From Propionibacteriaceae bacterium (GTDB taxonomy: Bacteria; Actinomycetota; Actinomycetes; Propionibacteriales; Propionibacteriaceae): a stretch of DNA of 5,423 nucleotides. The stretch lies in NCBI GenBank assembly GCA_003451975.1, contig DMIX01000315.1:1-5423 (forward strand). The letters run 5' to 3'. A program made the position numbers and the translations under genes. The notes below the pieces were generated by a model. That model saw only the letters and a program-made list of their open reading frames with translations, was not told the DNA's origin and did no database searches. Positions 1 to 5,423 of this stretch are shown piece by piece; positions within the stretch are counted from its first letter, which is position 1, and each line of letters begins with the position of its first letter.

Positions 1-1795
1 CGACACCGAACCGGGGCTGAACATCGTGAAGTCCGCATCGCGGCCCAGCGACAACATCGCCGGGGCGACGATCGATTACACGTTCACCGTCACCAACACC
101 GGCAACGTCACCCTGACCGGCATCGGCGTCACCGATCCGTTGATCACGACGGTGAGCTGCCTGGCCGACACTCTGTATCCCACTGCTGAGACGACCTGCA
201 CCGGCACCCATGTGCTGAGTCAGGCCGAGGTGGACTCCGGGGCGGTACTCAACACCGCGACGGCTCACGGCACCTCGCCGCAGGGTACGGACATCGCTGA
301 GGACTCCAATCAGGTCTCGACTGACATTCCGGCGAACCCGGGAGTGAGTGTCGACAAGAGCGCTGGCGCACCCAGCGGCAACAACGCCGGTGACACCATC
401 GTCTACACCTTCACCGTCACCAACACCGGCAATGTGACCGTCACGGGAATCGGCGTCGATGATCCCCAGATCGACGACATCACCTGTGCTGAGACCACGG
501 TGGCACCGGGAGTCGCGACAAGCTGTACCGGGACCTACACCCTCACCCAAGCCGATATCGACAACGGATCGGTGACCAACACCGCCACCGCGGACGGCAC
601 CTCACCGGCCGGGGACCCGGTCTCGGGTATCTCGAACACGGTGAACACCAACATTGTGGCCACCCCGGGTATCGATCTGGTGAAGACCGGTTCGGCAAGC
701 GGTGAGCGCGCCGGAGACACCGTGGACTACTCCTTCACCGTGTCCAACACGGGCAACGTCACGCTGACAGACCTGGTGATCAGCGATCCGCTGATCAGCT
801 CGATCAGTTGCCCGCAAACTCAACTGGCCCCAACCTCCGCCACCGTATGCACCGGCAGCTACACCTTGACTCAGGCCGATGTCGACGCTGGGAGTGTGCA
901 CAACGACGCCGAGGCTTCCGCCGATACGCCTCATAGCGGCACCGTCACGGCTGCCGACGGCACTGATGTGTCGATCGCTCCGGGCCCGGGCCTCGACCTG
1001 GTCAAGCAGGCCGGCGCGGTCATCGACGTCGACAACAACGGTGTCGATACCGGTGACCTGCTGCCCTACACCTTCACCGTCACCAACACCGGAAACGTCA
1101 CGATGACCTCGGTGGCGATTCAGGATCCCAAGATCAGCGATGTGTCGTGCCCGGCCGGTTCACTGGCCCCCGGTGAGACGCTTTCCTGCACGGGGAGCTA
1201 CCCGCTGAGCCAAGCCGATGTCGATGCCGGCGCGGTGATCAACTCCGCCAAGGCAACAGCGCTCGGACCGAACGCAGACCCCGACCTACCGTTGCACCCG
1301 GTCTCCGCCAGCGACTCAGTGACAACACCGATCGATCAACACCCCGCGCTGTCGTTGACCAAGAGCTCCAATGCCAAGGGCACGCTGAAGGTGAGCTCGA
1401 CGGTGGTCTTCACCTTCCTGGTGACCAACACCGGCAATGTCGTGTTGAACGACATCACCGTGTCGGACCCGATGCTGAAGTCAGTGTCCTGCCCGATCCA
1501 GACTCTGCAGCCGGGCCAGTCGACGGTGTGCACCGGATCGCCGTATACGGTGACGGCCCAGGACGCAGCCAAGGGCAAGCTGGTCAACACAGCCATCGCC
1601 TCGACGGGCTTCTGCCCTGCTGCGGGATGCTCGACGGTCTCAGCGCGAAGCACAGTACGCCTCGCAGTCGCCAAGAGCACCCACTTGGCCTACACCGGTG
1701 CCGAGGTGAGTCGTAGCCTGATGCTGGGCGGCGCGATACTCCTGGCCGGCATGGTGTTGGTCTTCGCAGCACGTCGTCGCCGCCGCAACGACTGA
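1..1795 (+). CDS. Multi-repeat cell-wall surface protein with DUF11/DUF7507-like domains and LAYTG sortase anchor (5' end missing)
   Basis: Partial gene: the frame is open from base 2, and those first codons already match the start of a repeat, so the true start lies upstream and the GTG at 26 is internal. The 597 visible residues form five tandem domains of about 107-119 residues. Each has a PGxxxxK-like opening, a (Y/F)xFxVxNTGNV strand motif, a DP pair, a Cys-X12-Cys-Thr-Gly segment and an ending like QADxxxGxxxNxA. This is the pattern of DUF11/DUF7507 beta-sandwich repeats of bacterial surface proteins. The C-terminus has LAYTG, a hydrophobic helix of about 18 residues and an RRRRR tail, so the protein is probably exported and covalently attached to peptidoglycan by a class E sortase, which favours LAxTG. 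The specific role (adhesion, spacer or stalk) cannot be told; any functional head domain would be N-terminal and outside the window. The family call is strong, the function is unknown. Confidence 0.85.
   Translation, partial: DTEPGLNIVKSASRPSDNIAGATIDYTFTVTNTGNVTLTGIGVTDPLITTVSCLADTLYPTAETTCTGTHVLSQAEVDSGAVLNTATAHGTSPQGTDIAEDSNQVSTDIPANPGVSVDKSAGAPSGNNAGDTIVYTFTVTNTGNVTVTGIGVDDPQIDDITCAETTVAPGVATSCTGTYTLTQADIDNGSVTNTATADGTSPAGDPVSGISNTVNTNIVATPGIDLVKTGSASGERAGDTVDYSFTVSNTGNVTLTDLVISDPLISSISCPQTQLAPTSATVCTGSYTLTQADVDAGSVHNDAEASADTPHSGTVTAADGTDVSIAPGPGLDLVKQAGAVIDVDNNGVDTGDLLPYTFTVTNTGNVTMTSVAIQDPKISDVSCPAGSLAPGETLSCTGSYPLSQADVDAGAVINSAKATALGPNADPDLPLHPVSASDSVTTPIDQHPALSLTKSSNAKGTLKVSSTVVFTFLVTNTGNVVLNDITVSDPMLKSVSCPIQTLQPGQSTVCTGSPYTVTAQDAAKGKLVNTAIASTGFCPAAGCSTVSARSTVRLAVAKSTHLAYTGAEVSRSLMLGGAILLAGMVLVFAARRRRRND
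11..1672 (+). repeat. Five tandem domain-coding repeats of about 0.33 kb
   Basis: Units begin at about 11, 338, 665, 986 and 1343, giving lengths of 327, 327, 321, 357 and about 330 bases. The stretch coding for YTFTVTNTGN starts at 77, 404 and 1067 in units 1, 2 and 4 and is nearly identical in DNA there; units 2 and 4 share it exactly over about 26 bases. Units 3 (728) and 5 (1409) differ more. Unit 4 is longer because of an Asp/Asn-rich insert at 1025-1057. The pattern fits growth of the gene by in-frame duplication of a domain, with later divergence. Confidence 0.85.
1685..1792 (+). other. Cell-wall sorting signal (LAYTG, membrane helix, Arg tail)
   Basis: LAYTG is encoded at 1685-1699, a hydrophobic stretch from LMLGG to VFAA at 1718-1771, and a tail of five Arg plus Asn-Asp at 1772-1792 just before the TGA stop. 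The order motif, helix, positive tail is the standard sortase signal. Ala at position 2 instead of Pro matches the LAxTG preference reported for class E sortases of actinobacteria. Cleavage would fall between Thr and Gly. No sortase gene is present in this window. Confidence 0.8.
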
Positions 1796-1839
1796 TCACA
1801 TCACCACTCTCGGTAACACTGACCATGACTAAGGAGATC

Positions 1840-2277
1840 ATGAACATCCGTATCGCCACTGCGCTCACTGCCCTCGCGCTGGGTATCACCCTCACCGGCT
1901 GCACGTCGGGATCCAACCCTGCCGCCAGCCAAGCGCCGCAGGTCGATCCCAGCCGAGTCTCGCCGACGTATCTCCCGACGCCACCCTCGGTGAAGAATTC
2001 CCAGGGCGATATCAAGGATCTGGTCATGGGCGATTGCCAGACCGAGGCAGGCAAGCAAAGCATCGACGGCACGCTGACCTCCAGCCTCGCCGACACAGCC
2101 GATTTCCTCGTCACGGTCAGTTGGACCAACGCCACCGGCGATGTCATGGGACGTGGCTTCAGCGTGATTCAGGATCTCAAGCCGGGAAAGACAGCCACCT
2201 TCACCATCACCGCAAAGGTGGCGCCCGGCGCAACTCAATGTGTCAAAGGCGTCGAATACGGCACCATCAAGGGCTGA
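1840..2277 (+). CDS. Small secreted lipoprotein, FxLYD-like beta domain
   Basis: A 145-residue protein from this ATG. A typical lipoprotein signal peptide (short Arg-containing n-region, hydrophobic core ALTALALGITL, lipobox LTGC) puts the lipidated Cys at residue 21. A Ser/Pro/Gln-rich linker of about 35 residues follows, then a domain of roughly 85 residues with alternating hydrophobic strands, a central WTNATGD turn and a LKPGKTATF motif. This resembles FxLYD-type domains of bacterial lipoproteins, but the match is by eye. One Cys near the start (DCQ) and one near the end (QCVKG) could form a disulfide. AAGGAG at 1831-1836 supports this start despite its short 3-base spacing; an in-frame ATG at 1825 would add five residues (MTKEI) and keep the signal peptide. 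The gene follows the sortase-anchored protein closely on the same strand, so co-transcription is likely. The function is unknown. Confidence 0.8.
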   Translation: MNIRIATALTALALGITLTGCTSGSNPAASQAPQVDPSRVSPTYLPTPPSVKNSQGDIKDLVMGDCQTEAGKQSIDGTLTSSLADTADFLVTVSWTNATGDVMGRGFSVIQDLKPGKTATFTITAKVAPGATQCVKGVEYGTIKG

Positions 2278-2289
2278 GCGGCCCTCAGC
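2273..2289. terminator. Possible shared hairpin over two convergent stop codons
   Basis: GCTGAG (2273-2278) and CTCAGC (2284-2289) form a perfect 6-bp stem around the 5-base loop CGGCC. The stem contains the TGA of the lipoprotein gene (2275-2277) and, on the other strand, the TGA of the proline iminopeptidase gene (2285-2287). Such a hairpin could slow or end transcription from both sides. There is no T-run after it on either strand, so a classical intrinsic terminator is not shown; mycobacterial terminators often lack a T-run, but the stem is short. Confidence 0.3.
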
Positions 2290-3259
2290 GGTCAGCGTAA
2301 CGATCGGTCGCGGCCACCAGTTCGGCCGCTATCGCCGGCTCTGAGATCGAATGCCCGGCGAGCACAACTCGGTAGTCGGCCTGTGGCCAGGCCTGATGCA
2401 AGGCGTCCGCCGTCGTCACCGGGCAGGGCAGGTCGTAACGACCCTGCACGATCACGCCCGGAATGTGCGCCAGCCGGTGGGCACCGGCGAGCAACTGACC
2501 CTCAGCGAGCCAGCCCGCATTGACGAAGTAGTGGTTCTCGATGCGGGCGAAGGCAACCGCGAACTCGGGGTCGGAGAATGCCTCGACATGCTCAGCGGAG
2601 AACTCCAGGTCTGAGGTAGCCGCCTCCCAGGTGGTCCAGGCCAGCCCGGCTGGGCGGTGTACTGCTGGATCGGGGTCGAACAGCAGCTCGTGGTACCGAG
2701 CGATACGGTCGCCGGTGAATCCCTGCAAGGGGGCCTCGAAGGTGCGCCACCACTCGGGCACGATGTTGGCCGCTCCCCCGTTGTAGTACCAATCGAGTTC
2801 GCTGCGACGCAGCGTGAAGATCCCTCGCAGCACCAATTCGGTGACCCGATCGGGATGAGTTTCGGCATAGGCCAAGGCGAGGGTGCTCCCCCACGATCCG
2901 CCGAAGACCATCCAGCGGTCGACGCCGCGATCGACGCGGATCCTCTCCAGATCTGCGACCAAATGCCAAGTGGTGTTGGCGCTCAGATCTGCGGTCGGCT
3001 CACTGGCGTGGGGAAGGCTGTTACCGCAGCCGCGCTGGTCGAACAACACCAGGCGGTAGCGCTCGGGATCGAAATAGCGTCGGTAGTCGGGGACGAGCCC
3101 ACCACCGGGGCCGCCGTGGATGAACACCGCCGGCTTGCCGTCGGGGTTGCCGCACTCCTCCCAGTAGAGCTGCTGACCGTCGCCGACGTCGAGGCGACCG
3201 TGACGGTACGGCTGCAGAGGCGGATACAGAATGTCGTCGAGGGTCCGTTCTTCAGTCAT
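2285..3259 (-). CDS. pip: Proline iminopeptidase (prolyl aminopeptidase), alpha/beta hydrolase, S33 family
   Basis: A complete 324-residue enzyme expected to remove N-terminal proline from peptides in the cytoplasm; no signal peptide is visible. The S33 family marks are all there: oxyanion-hole motif HGGPGGG at residues 48-54, DQRGCG at 74-79, nucleophile elbow GGSWGS at 120-125 with Ser122, the acid Asp276 in GRYD, and His303 in AGHS. ENHYF at 241-245 carries a Glu that in characterised enzymes helps bind the free amino end of the substrate. The length fits the family (about 310-320). The start MTEERT was chosen because the family's usual N-terminal block (YPPLQPY) follows at once and because the frame further upstream is covered by another gene. 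The start overlaps the end of the DUF5709-like gene by 8 bases, so translation is probably coupled. The substrate preference is taken from the family. Confidence 0.93.
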   Translation of the reverse strand: MTEERTLDDILYPPLQPYRHGRLDVGDGQQLYWEECGNPDGKPAVFIHGGPGGGLVPDYRRYFDPERYRLVLFDQRGCGNSLPHASEPTADLSANTTWHLVADLERIRVDRGVDRWMVFGGSWGSTLALAYAETHPDRVTELVLRGIFTLRRSELDWYYNGGAANIVPEWWRTFEAPLQGFTGDRIARYHELLFDPDPAVHRPAGLAWTTWEAATSDLEFSAEHVEAFSDPEFAVAFARIENHYFVNAGWLAEGQLLAGAHRLAHIPGVIVQGRYDLPCPVTTADALHQAWPQADYRVVLAGHSISEPAIAAELVAATDRYADR

Positions 3260-3692
3260 CGTCGAATTCGTCGTTGACGTCAATGATGTGAACCGCAGCC
3301 TCCTCGGCGGCGGCCGCGCCTCCATCGATCCCGACCTCATGGGCGATGCTCTCGGCCTCGGTATCTTTGCCCGGCTCGCCATAGTTGGCGTCCACCAGGC
3401 GGCCAGCACGCAATTTGCCGACTTCACGTTGCTCGCCGGGGTCAGGGTTCCAGGGCCCTTCGATGACGACCGGCGGACGTTCCTCCTGAGCGATTCGCAT
3501 ATCCAAGGATTCACCCGCGTGCATCTCCGCGGCGGTGTTACCAAAGCCTTGGGCCGGCGACCAGTGGTCCGGGGCGACATAACCTTCGTCGAGCACATCG
3601 TCCACGCCCCGATCGACCAGAGTCTGGTCGGGCTGCATCTGATCAAGCTGCTCGGATTCCTCCGGCACGCCTTCCATCTCGTACTCGCTCAT
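3252..3692 (-). CDS. DUF5709-like small acidic protein
   Basis: A 146-residue protein rich in Asp and Glu, with no signal peptide or membrane helix, so probably cytoplasmic. Residues 24-70 hold a conserved-looking block, TLVDRGVDDVLDEGY followed by GNTAAE and GESLDMRIAQEE, which matches what I know of DUF5709 of actinobacteria. A VGKLRAGRLVD segment near residues 91-101 and a very acidic end (NDEFDDD) follow. The family has no established function. I chose the ATG at 3692 because an acidic start (MSEYEMEG) is typical and GCAGG lies 8 bases before it on this strand; a start at 3731 would add a basic 13-residue piece that looks like non-coding DNA. It is the first gene of a likely two-gene operon with the proline iminopeptidase, with the last codons overlapping that gene's start. 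The shared transcription does not by itself show a shared job. Confidence 0.8.
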   Translation of the reverse strand: MSEYEMEGVPEESEQLDQMQPDQTLVDRGVDDVLDEGYVAPDHWSPAQGFGNTAAEMHAGESLDMRIAQEERPPVVIEGPWNPDPGEQREVGKLRAGRLVDANYGEPGKDTEAESIAHEVGIDGGAAAAEEAAVHIIDVNDEFDDD

Positions 3693-3834
3693 ATACCTAG
3701 CCTGCCACGGGTTTCGCCTTCGTGGGCACACCGGAGGCGGGTTCGTTCAGCGCGTCTGATCCGCGTCGAAAAGCTCCCGAAGGAATCCGGACCTCGCGGG
3801 CTATCCACGCAGCAGCGGTCTAAGATTCGCTCTT
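3693..3834. promoter_or_regulatory. Divergent intergenic region between DUF5709-like gene and queuosine transporter gene
   Basis: These 142 bases must hold promoters for both directions. A good -10 candidate is visible only on the + strand (listed separately). For the minus-strand gene I find a probable ribosome binding site (GCAGG, then AGG, in the last 15 bases before its ATG) but no convincing -10 or -35 box. No strong inverted repeat or riboswitch-like structure was recognised. Confidence 0.5.
3821..3826 (+). promoter_or_regulatory. Probable -10 box of a leaderless promoter for the queuosine transporter gene
   Basis: TAAGAT fits the actinobacterial TAnnnT -10 consensus. Eight bases separate it from the GTG at 3835, so a transcript starting at the usual distance would begin at or within a base or two of the start codon. 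No purine-rich ribosome binding site lies before the GTG, which agrees with leaderless translation, common in mycobacteria with ATG or GTG starts. No clear -35 box is seen (gggcta lies at the expected place). Confidence 0.55.
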
Positions 3835-4584
3835 GTGTCCGAAGCCTCAGCAACGCTCGAAAAGCCGCCGTCGCGCTCCAGCTATGACCTGGTGCTGGCG
3901 ACCTTCGTCGCCCTGCTGCTGATCTCCAACATCGGTGCAACCAAGCTGATCGCTTTCGGTCCGCAGGCGAGCGTCGGCGGCGTACAACTGCTGCCGATCA
4001 TCACCGACGGCGGCGCGATCCTGTTTCCATTGACCTACATCCTCGGCGACATCCTTGCCGAGGTCTACGGCCTGAAGAGGGCCAACCGCGCCATCATCAC
4101 CGGCTTCGTGCTGGCCGCGATCATGTCGCTGACCTTCTTGATCGTGGACGCCGCCCCGCCTGCCGCCGACTGGCCCAACCAGGACGCCTGGCACGCCGTT
4201 TTGGGATTCGTGCCGCGCATCGTGGTGGCCAGCTTGTTGGGTTATCTGGCCGGCCAGTTACTCAACGCTTTGGTGTTGGTGCGGATCAAGCAGCGCTGGG
4301 GTGAGAAACGGCTGTGGGTGCGGTTGATCGGCTCCACCCTGGTTGGTGAGTTTGCAGACACCATGGTGTTCTGCCTGATCGCCTTCGGCCCGCTGGGCAA
4401 TGTGCTGGGCGGTGATTCGATCCCCTGGCCGGCATTGATCAACTACATCGCGGTCGGCTGGGTGTACAAGGTCAGTGTCGAAGTCGTGATGCTGCCGATC
4501 ACCTATCGGGTGATCGGCTGGGTGAAGCGTCGAGAAGGCCTGCCTACGTCCAACCCGCGCGAGGTCGAAGGCGCAGCGTCCTGA
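3835..4584 (+). CDS. yhhQ: Queuosine precursor transporter, YhhQ/VUT family
   Basis: A 249-residue integral membrane protein expected to import a queuosine precursor (preQ0, preQ1 or queuine, depending on the member). About six hydrophobic helices are visible near residues 18-37, 56-74, 85-106, 122-149, 165-186 and 200-228. Family signatures are FPLTYILGDILAEVYG at 64-79, GQLLNALVLVRIK at 140-152, IGSTLVGEFADT at 165-176, and YKVSVEVVMLPITY at 211-224. Charged residues inside these segments (Asp72, Glu76, Glu172, Asp175, Lys212, Glu216) are candidates for substrate binding. The length is normal (about 220-250). The GTG start is supported by a -10 box just upstream and a short hydrophilic N-terminus; there is no ribosome binding site. 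The neighbouring convergent gene is tgt, the enzyme that uses the imported base, which supports the assignment. Which precursor is carried cannot be told from sequence. Confidence 0.93.
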   Translation: MSEASATLEKPPSRSSYDLVLATFVALLLISNIGATKLIAFGPQASVGGVQLLPIITDGGAILFPLTYILGDILAEVYGLKRANRAIITGFVLAAIMSLTFLIVDAAPPAADWPNQDAWHAVLGFVPRIVVASLLGYLAGQLLNALVLVRIKQRWGEKRLWVRLIGSTLVGEFADTMVFCLIAFGPLGNVLGGDSIPWPALINYIAVGWVYKVSVEVVMLPITYRVIGWVKRREGLPTSNPREVEGAAS

Positions 4585-4593
4585 GCGCGTGGG

Positions 4594-5423
4594 CTAGTCC
4601 TGACCGAGCCGATCCTTGGCGTAGAAGCGCCCCAGATACTCGGCGCGGAACTCCTCGAAACGCCCCTGGTGGATGCTGGCTCGAATGGTGTCGACCAACC
4701 GAACCGTGAACCGCTCGTTGTGAATCGTCGCCAGAGTCGAGGCGAGCATCTCCTTGGCCTTGAACAGATGGTGCAGATAGGCCCGGCTGTAGTTGGCGCA
4801 GGTGTAGCAGTCGCAGCCCTCCTCCAGCGGCATGAAGCTGCGCCGATGGGCGGAGGTGTTGACGTTATAGCGACCATCGGCGGTGTAGATGGCCGCGTTG
4901 CGGGCCACTCGGGAGGGCATCACACAGTCGAAGGTGTCGGCACCTGCCTCGATGGCGGCGAAGAAGTCGTCCGGCTCGGAAATGCCCAGCAGGTGTCGAG
5001 GTTTGTCGTCGGGGAGTTCGGAGGCGACCCAGCCGACGATGGTGCCCAGATTCTCCTTCTCCAGCGCGCCTCCGATACCGAATCCGTCGAAGCCGTAGCC
5101 GCCAACGACCAACTCGGCCAACTCGCGGGCGGCTTGGCGACGCAGATCTTCGTACTGAGCGCCCTGCACGACTCCGAACAGCGCCTGGTACGGCTTGCCG
5201 ACCCGTTCGGCGGTCAACCGGGCATGCTCGGCCAGGCATCGTCCGGCCCAGGCGTGGGTGCGCTGCACCGAGTCCTCCTGGTAGCCACGGGTGTTCATCA
5301 AGGTGGTGCATTCGTCGAAGGCGAACATGATGTCGGCGCCAAGTTGGTGCTGAATCTGCATCGAGACCTCAGGGGTGAAGCGATGCCGATCGCCGTTGAG
5401 GTGTGAGGTGAAGGTGACACCCT
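4594..5423 (-). CDS. tgt: tRNA-guanine(34) transglycosylase (N-terminal part beyond window)
   Basis: The frame stays open to the right edge, so the 275 residues seen lack about 120 N-terminal ones, including the region of the catalytic base (Asp102 in the Zymomonas mobilis enzyme). The enzyme swaps guanine 34 in the anticodon of Asp, Asn, His and Tyr tRNAs for a queuosine precursor. Visible landmarks are FDEC (5308-5319), VVQG, GIGG, the nucleophile motif FDCVMPSR whose Asp (4927-4929) matches Asp280 of Z. mobilis, and the zinc site CDCYTC (4798-4815) with the His of TIHN downstream. SRAYLHH is typical of the family. The substrate-pocket loop reads GGALEKE (5053-5073) instead of the usual bacterial GGLAVGE, so preQ1 may not be the substrate. 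The gene converges on the transporter gene with 9 bases between the stops. The enzyme call is firm; the base specificity is open. Confidence 0.95.
   Translation of the reverse strand, partial: GVTFTSHLNGDRHRFTPEVSMQIQHQLGADIMFAFDECTTLMNTRGYQEDSVQRTHAWAGRCLAEHARLTAERVGKPYQALFGVVQGAQYEDLRRQAARELAELVVGGYGFDGFGIGGALEKENLGTIVGWVASELPDDKPRHLLGISEPDDFFAAIEAGADTFDCVMPSRVARNAAIYTADGRYNVNTSAHRRSFMPLEEGCDCYTCANYSRAYLHHLFKAKEMLASTLATIHNERFTVRLVDTIRASIHQGRFEEFRAEYLGRFYAKDRLGQD

Noticed and set aside
26..28. GTG at 26 as the real start of the surface protein
   Set aside because: The codons before it continue the repeat pattern (PGLNIVK) without a stop, and there is no signal peptide after it.
1814..1827. 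Leaderless promoter (TAACAC) for an ATG at 1825 in the lipoprotein gene
   Set aside because: The sixth base does not fit TAnnnT, and AAGGAG before the ATG at 1840 gives a better explanation. It is kept only as an alternative start.
2657..3277. Long open frame on the + strand opposite the proline iminopeptidase gene
   Set aside because: It is a by-product of GC-rich codon use on the other strand. The minus-strand protein has a complete set of catalytic motifs, while this one has no recognisable domain.
3260..3646. An upstream extension of the proline iminopeptidase frame that would give a 453-residue protein
   Set aside because: The extra residues are rich in Arg, Pro, Ser and Thr, unlike the enzyme family, and lie over the DUF5709-like gene in another frame. 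The family-sized protein starts at 3259.
3693..3834. preQ1 riboswitch upstream of the transporter gene
   Set aside because: I looked for the short stem and A-rich tail of preQ1-I type elements and found neither; the -10 box next to the GTG leaves no leader.
3231..3887. A + strand frame across the intergenic region and into the transporter gene
   Set aside because: It overlaps three better-supported genes in other frames and shows no domain.
4669..5406. A 245-residue open frame on the + strand opposite tgt
   Set aside because: Its composition (Gly, Val, Ala with scattered Gln and His) looks like the mirror of a coding strand, and tgt is certain on the other strand.

Overview
The window reads as chromosomal DNA from a high-GC actinobacterium, most likely a Mycobacterium, Mycolicibacterium or close relative. 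The reasons are dense GC-rich coding, a DUF5709-type protein (an actinobacterial family), a sortase signal of LAxTG form, and a GTG-started gene whose -10 box sits so close to the start that the mRNA is probably leaderless. The genus is inferred; no marker gene proves it. I see no rRNA, tRNA, CRISPR array, insertion sequence or phage gene.

Region 1 (1-2277, + strand) encodes exported proteins. A long surface protein, cut by the left edge, shows five tandem DUF11/DUF7507-like beta-sandwich repeats followed by a LAYTG sortase signal, a membrane helix and an arginine tail. A small lipoprotein with one predicted beta-rich domain follows 44 bases later, or 29 if the earlier start is used, probably in the same operon. 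Both products would sit outside the membrane.

Region 2 (2285-3692, - strand) is a two-gene unit: a small acidic DUF5709-like protein overlapping by 8 bases a complete proline iminopeptidase with a full alpha/beta-hydrolase catalytic set. Its end converges on the lipoprotein gene with only 7 bases between the stop codons, and a short perfect hairpin covers both stops.

Region 3 (3693-5423) concerns tRNA queuosine. After a 142-base divergent intergenic region comes a + strand YhhQ/VUT-type queuosine-precursor transporter with a probable leaderless promoter. It converges, 9 bases apart, on a tRNA-guanine transglycosylase gene (tgt) whose N-terminal part lies beyond the right edge. Importer plus transglycosylase, with no preQ1 synthesis gene visible, suggests salvage of an environmental queuosine precursor. 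The most interesting detail is that this Tgt has GGALEKE where well-studied bacterial enzymes have GGLAVGE, in the loop that helps determine which base is accepted.
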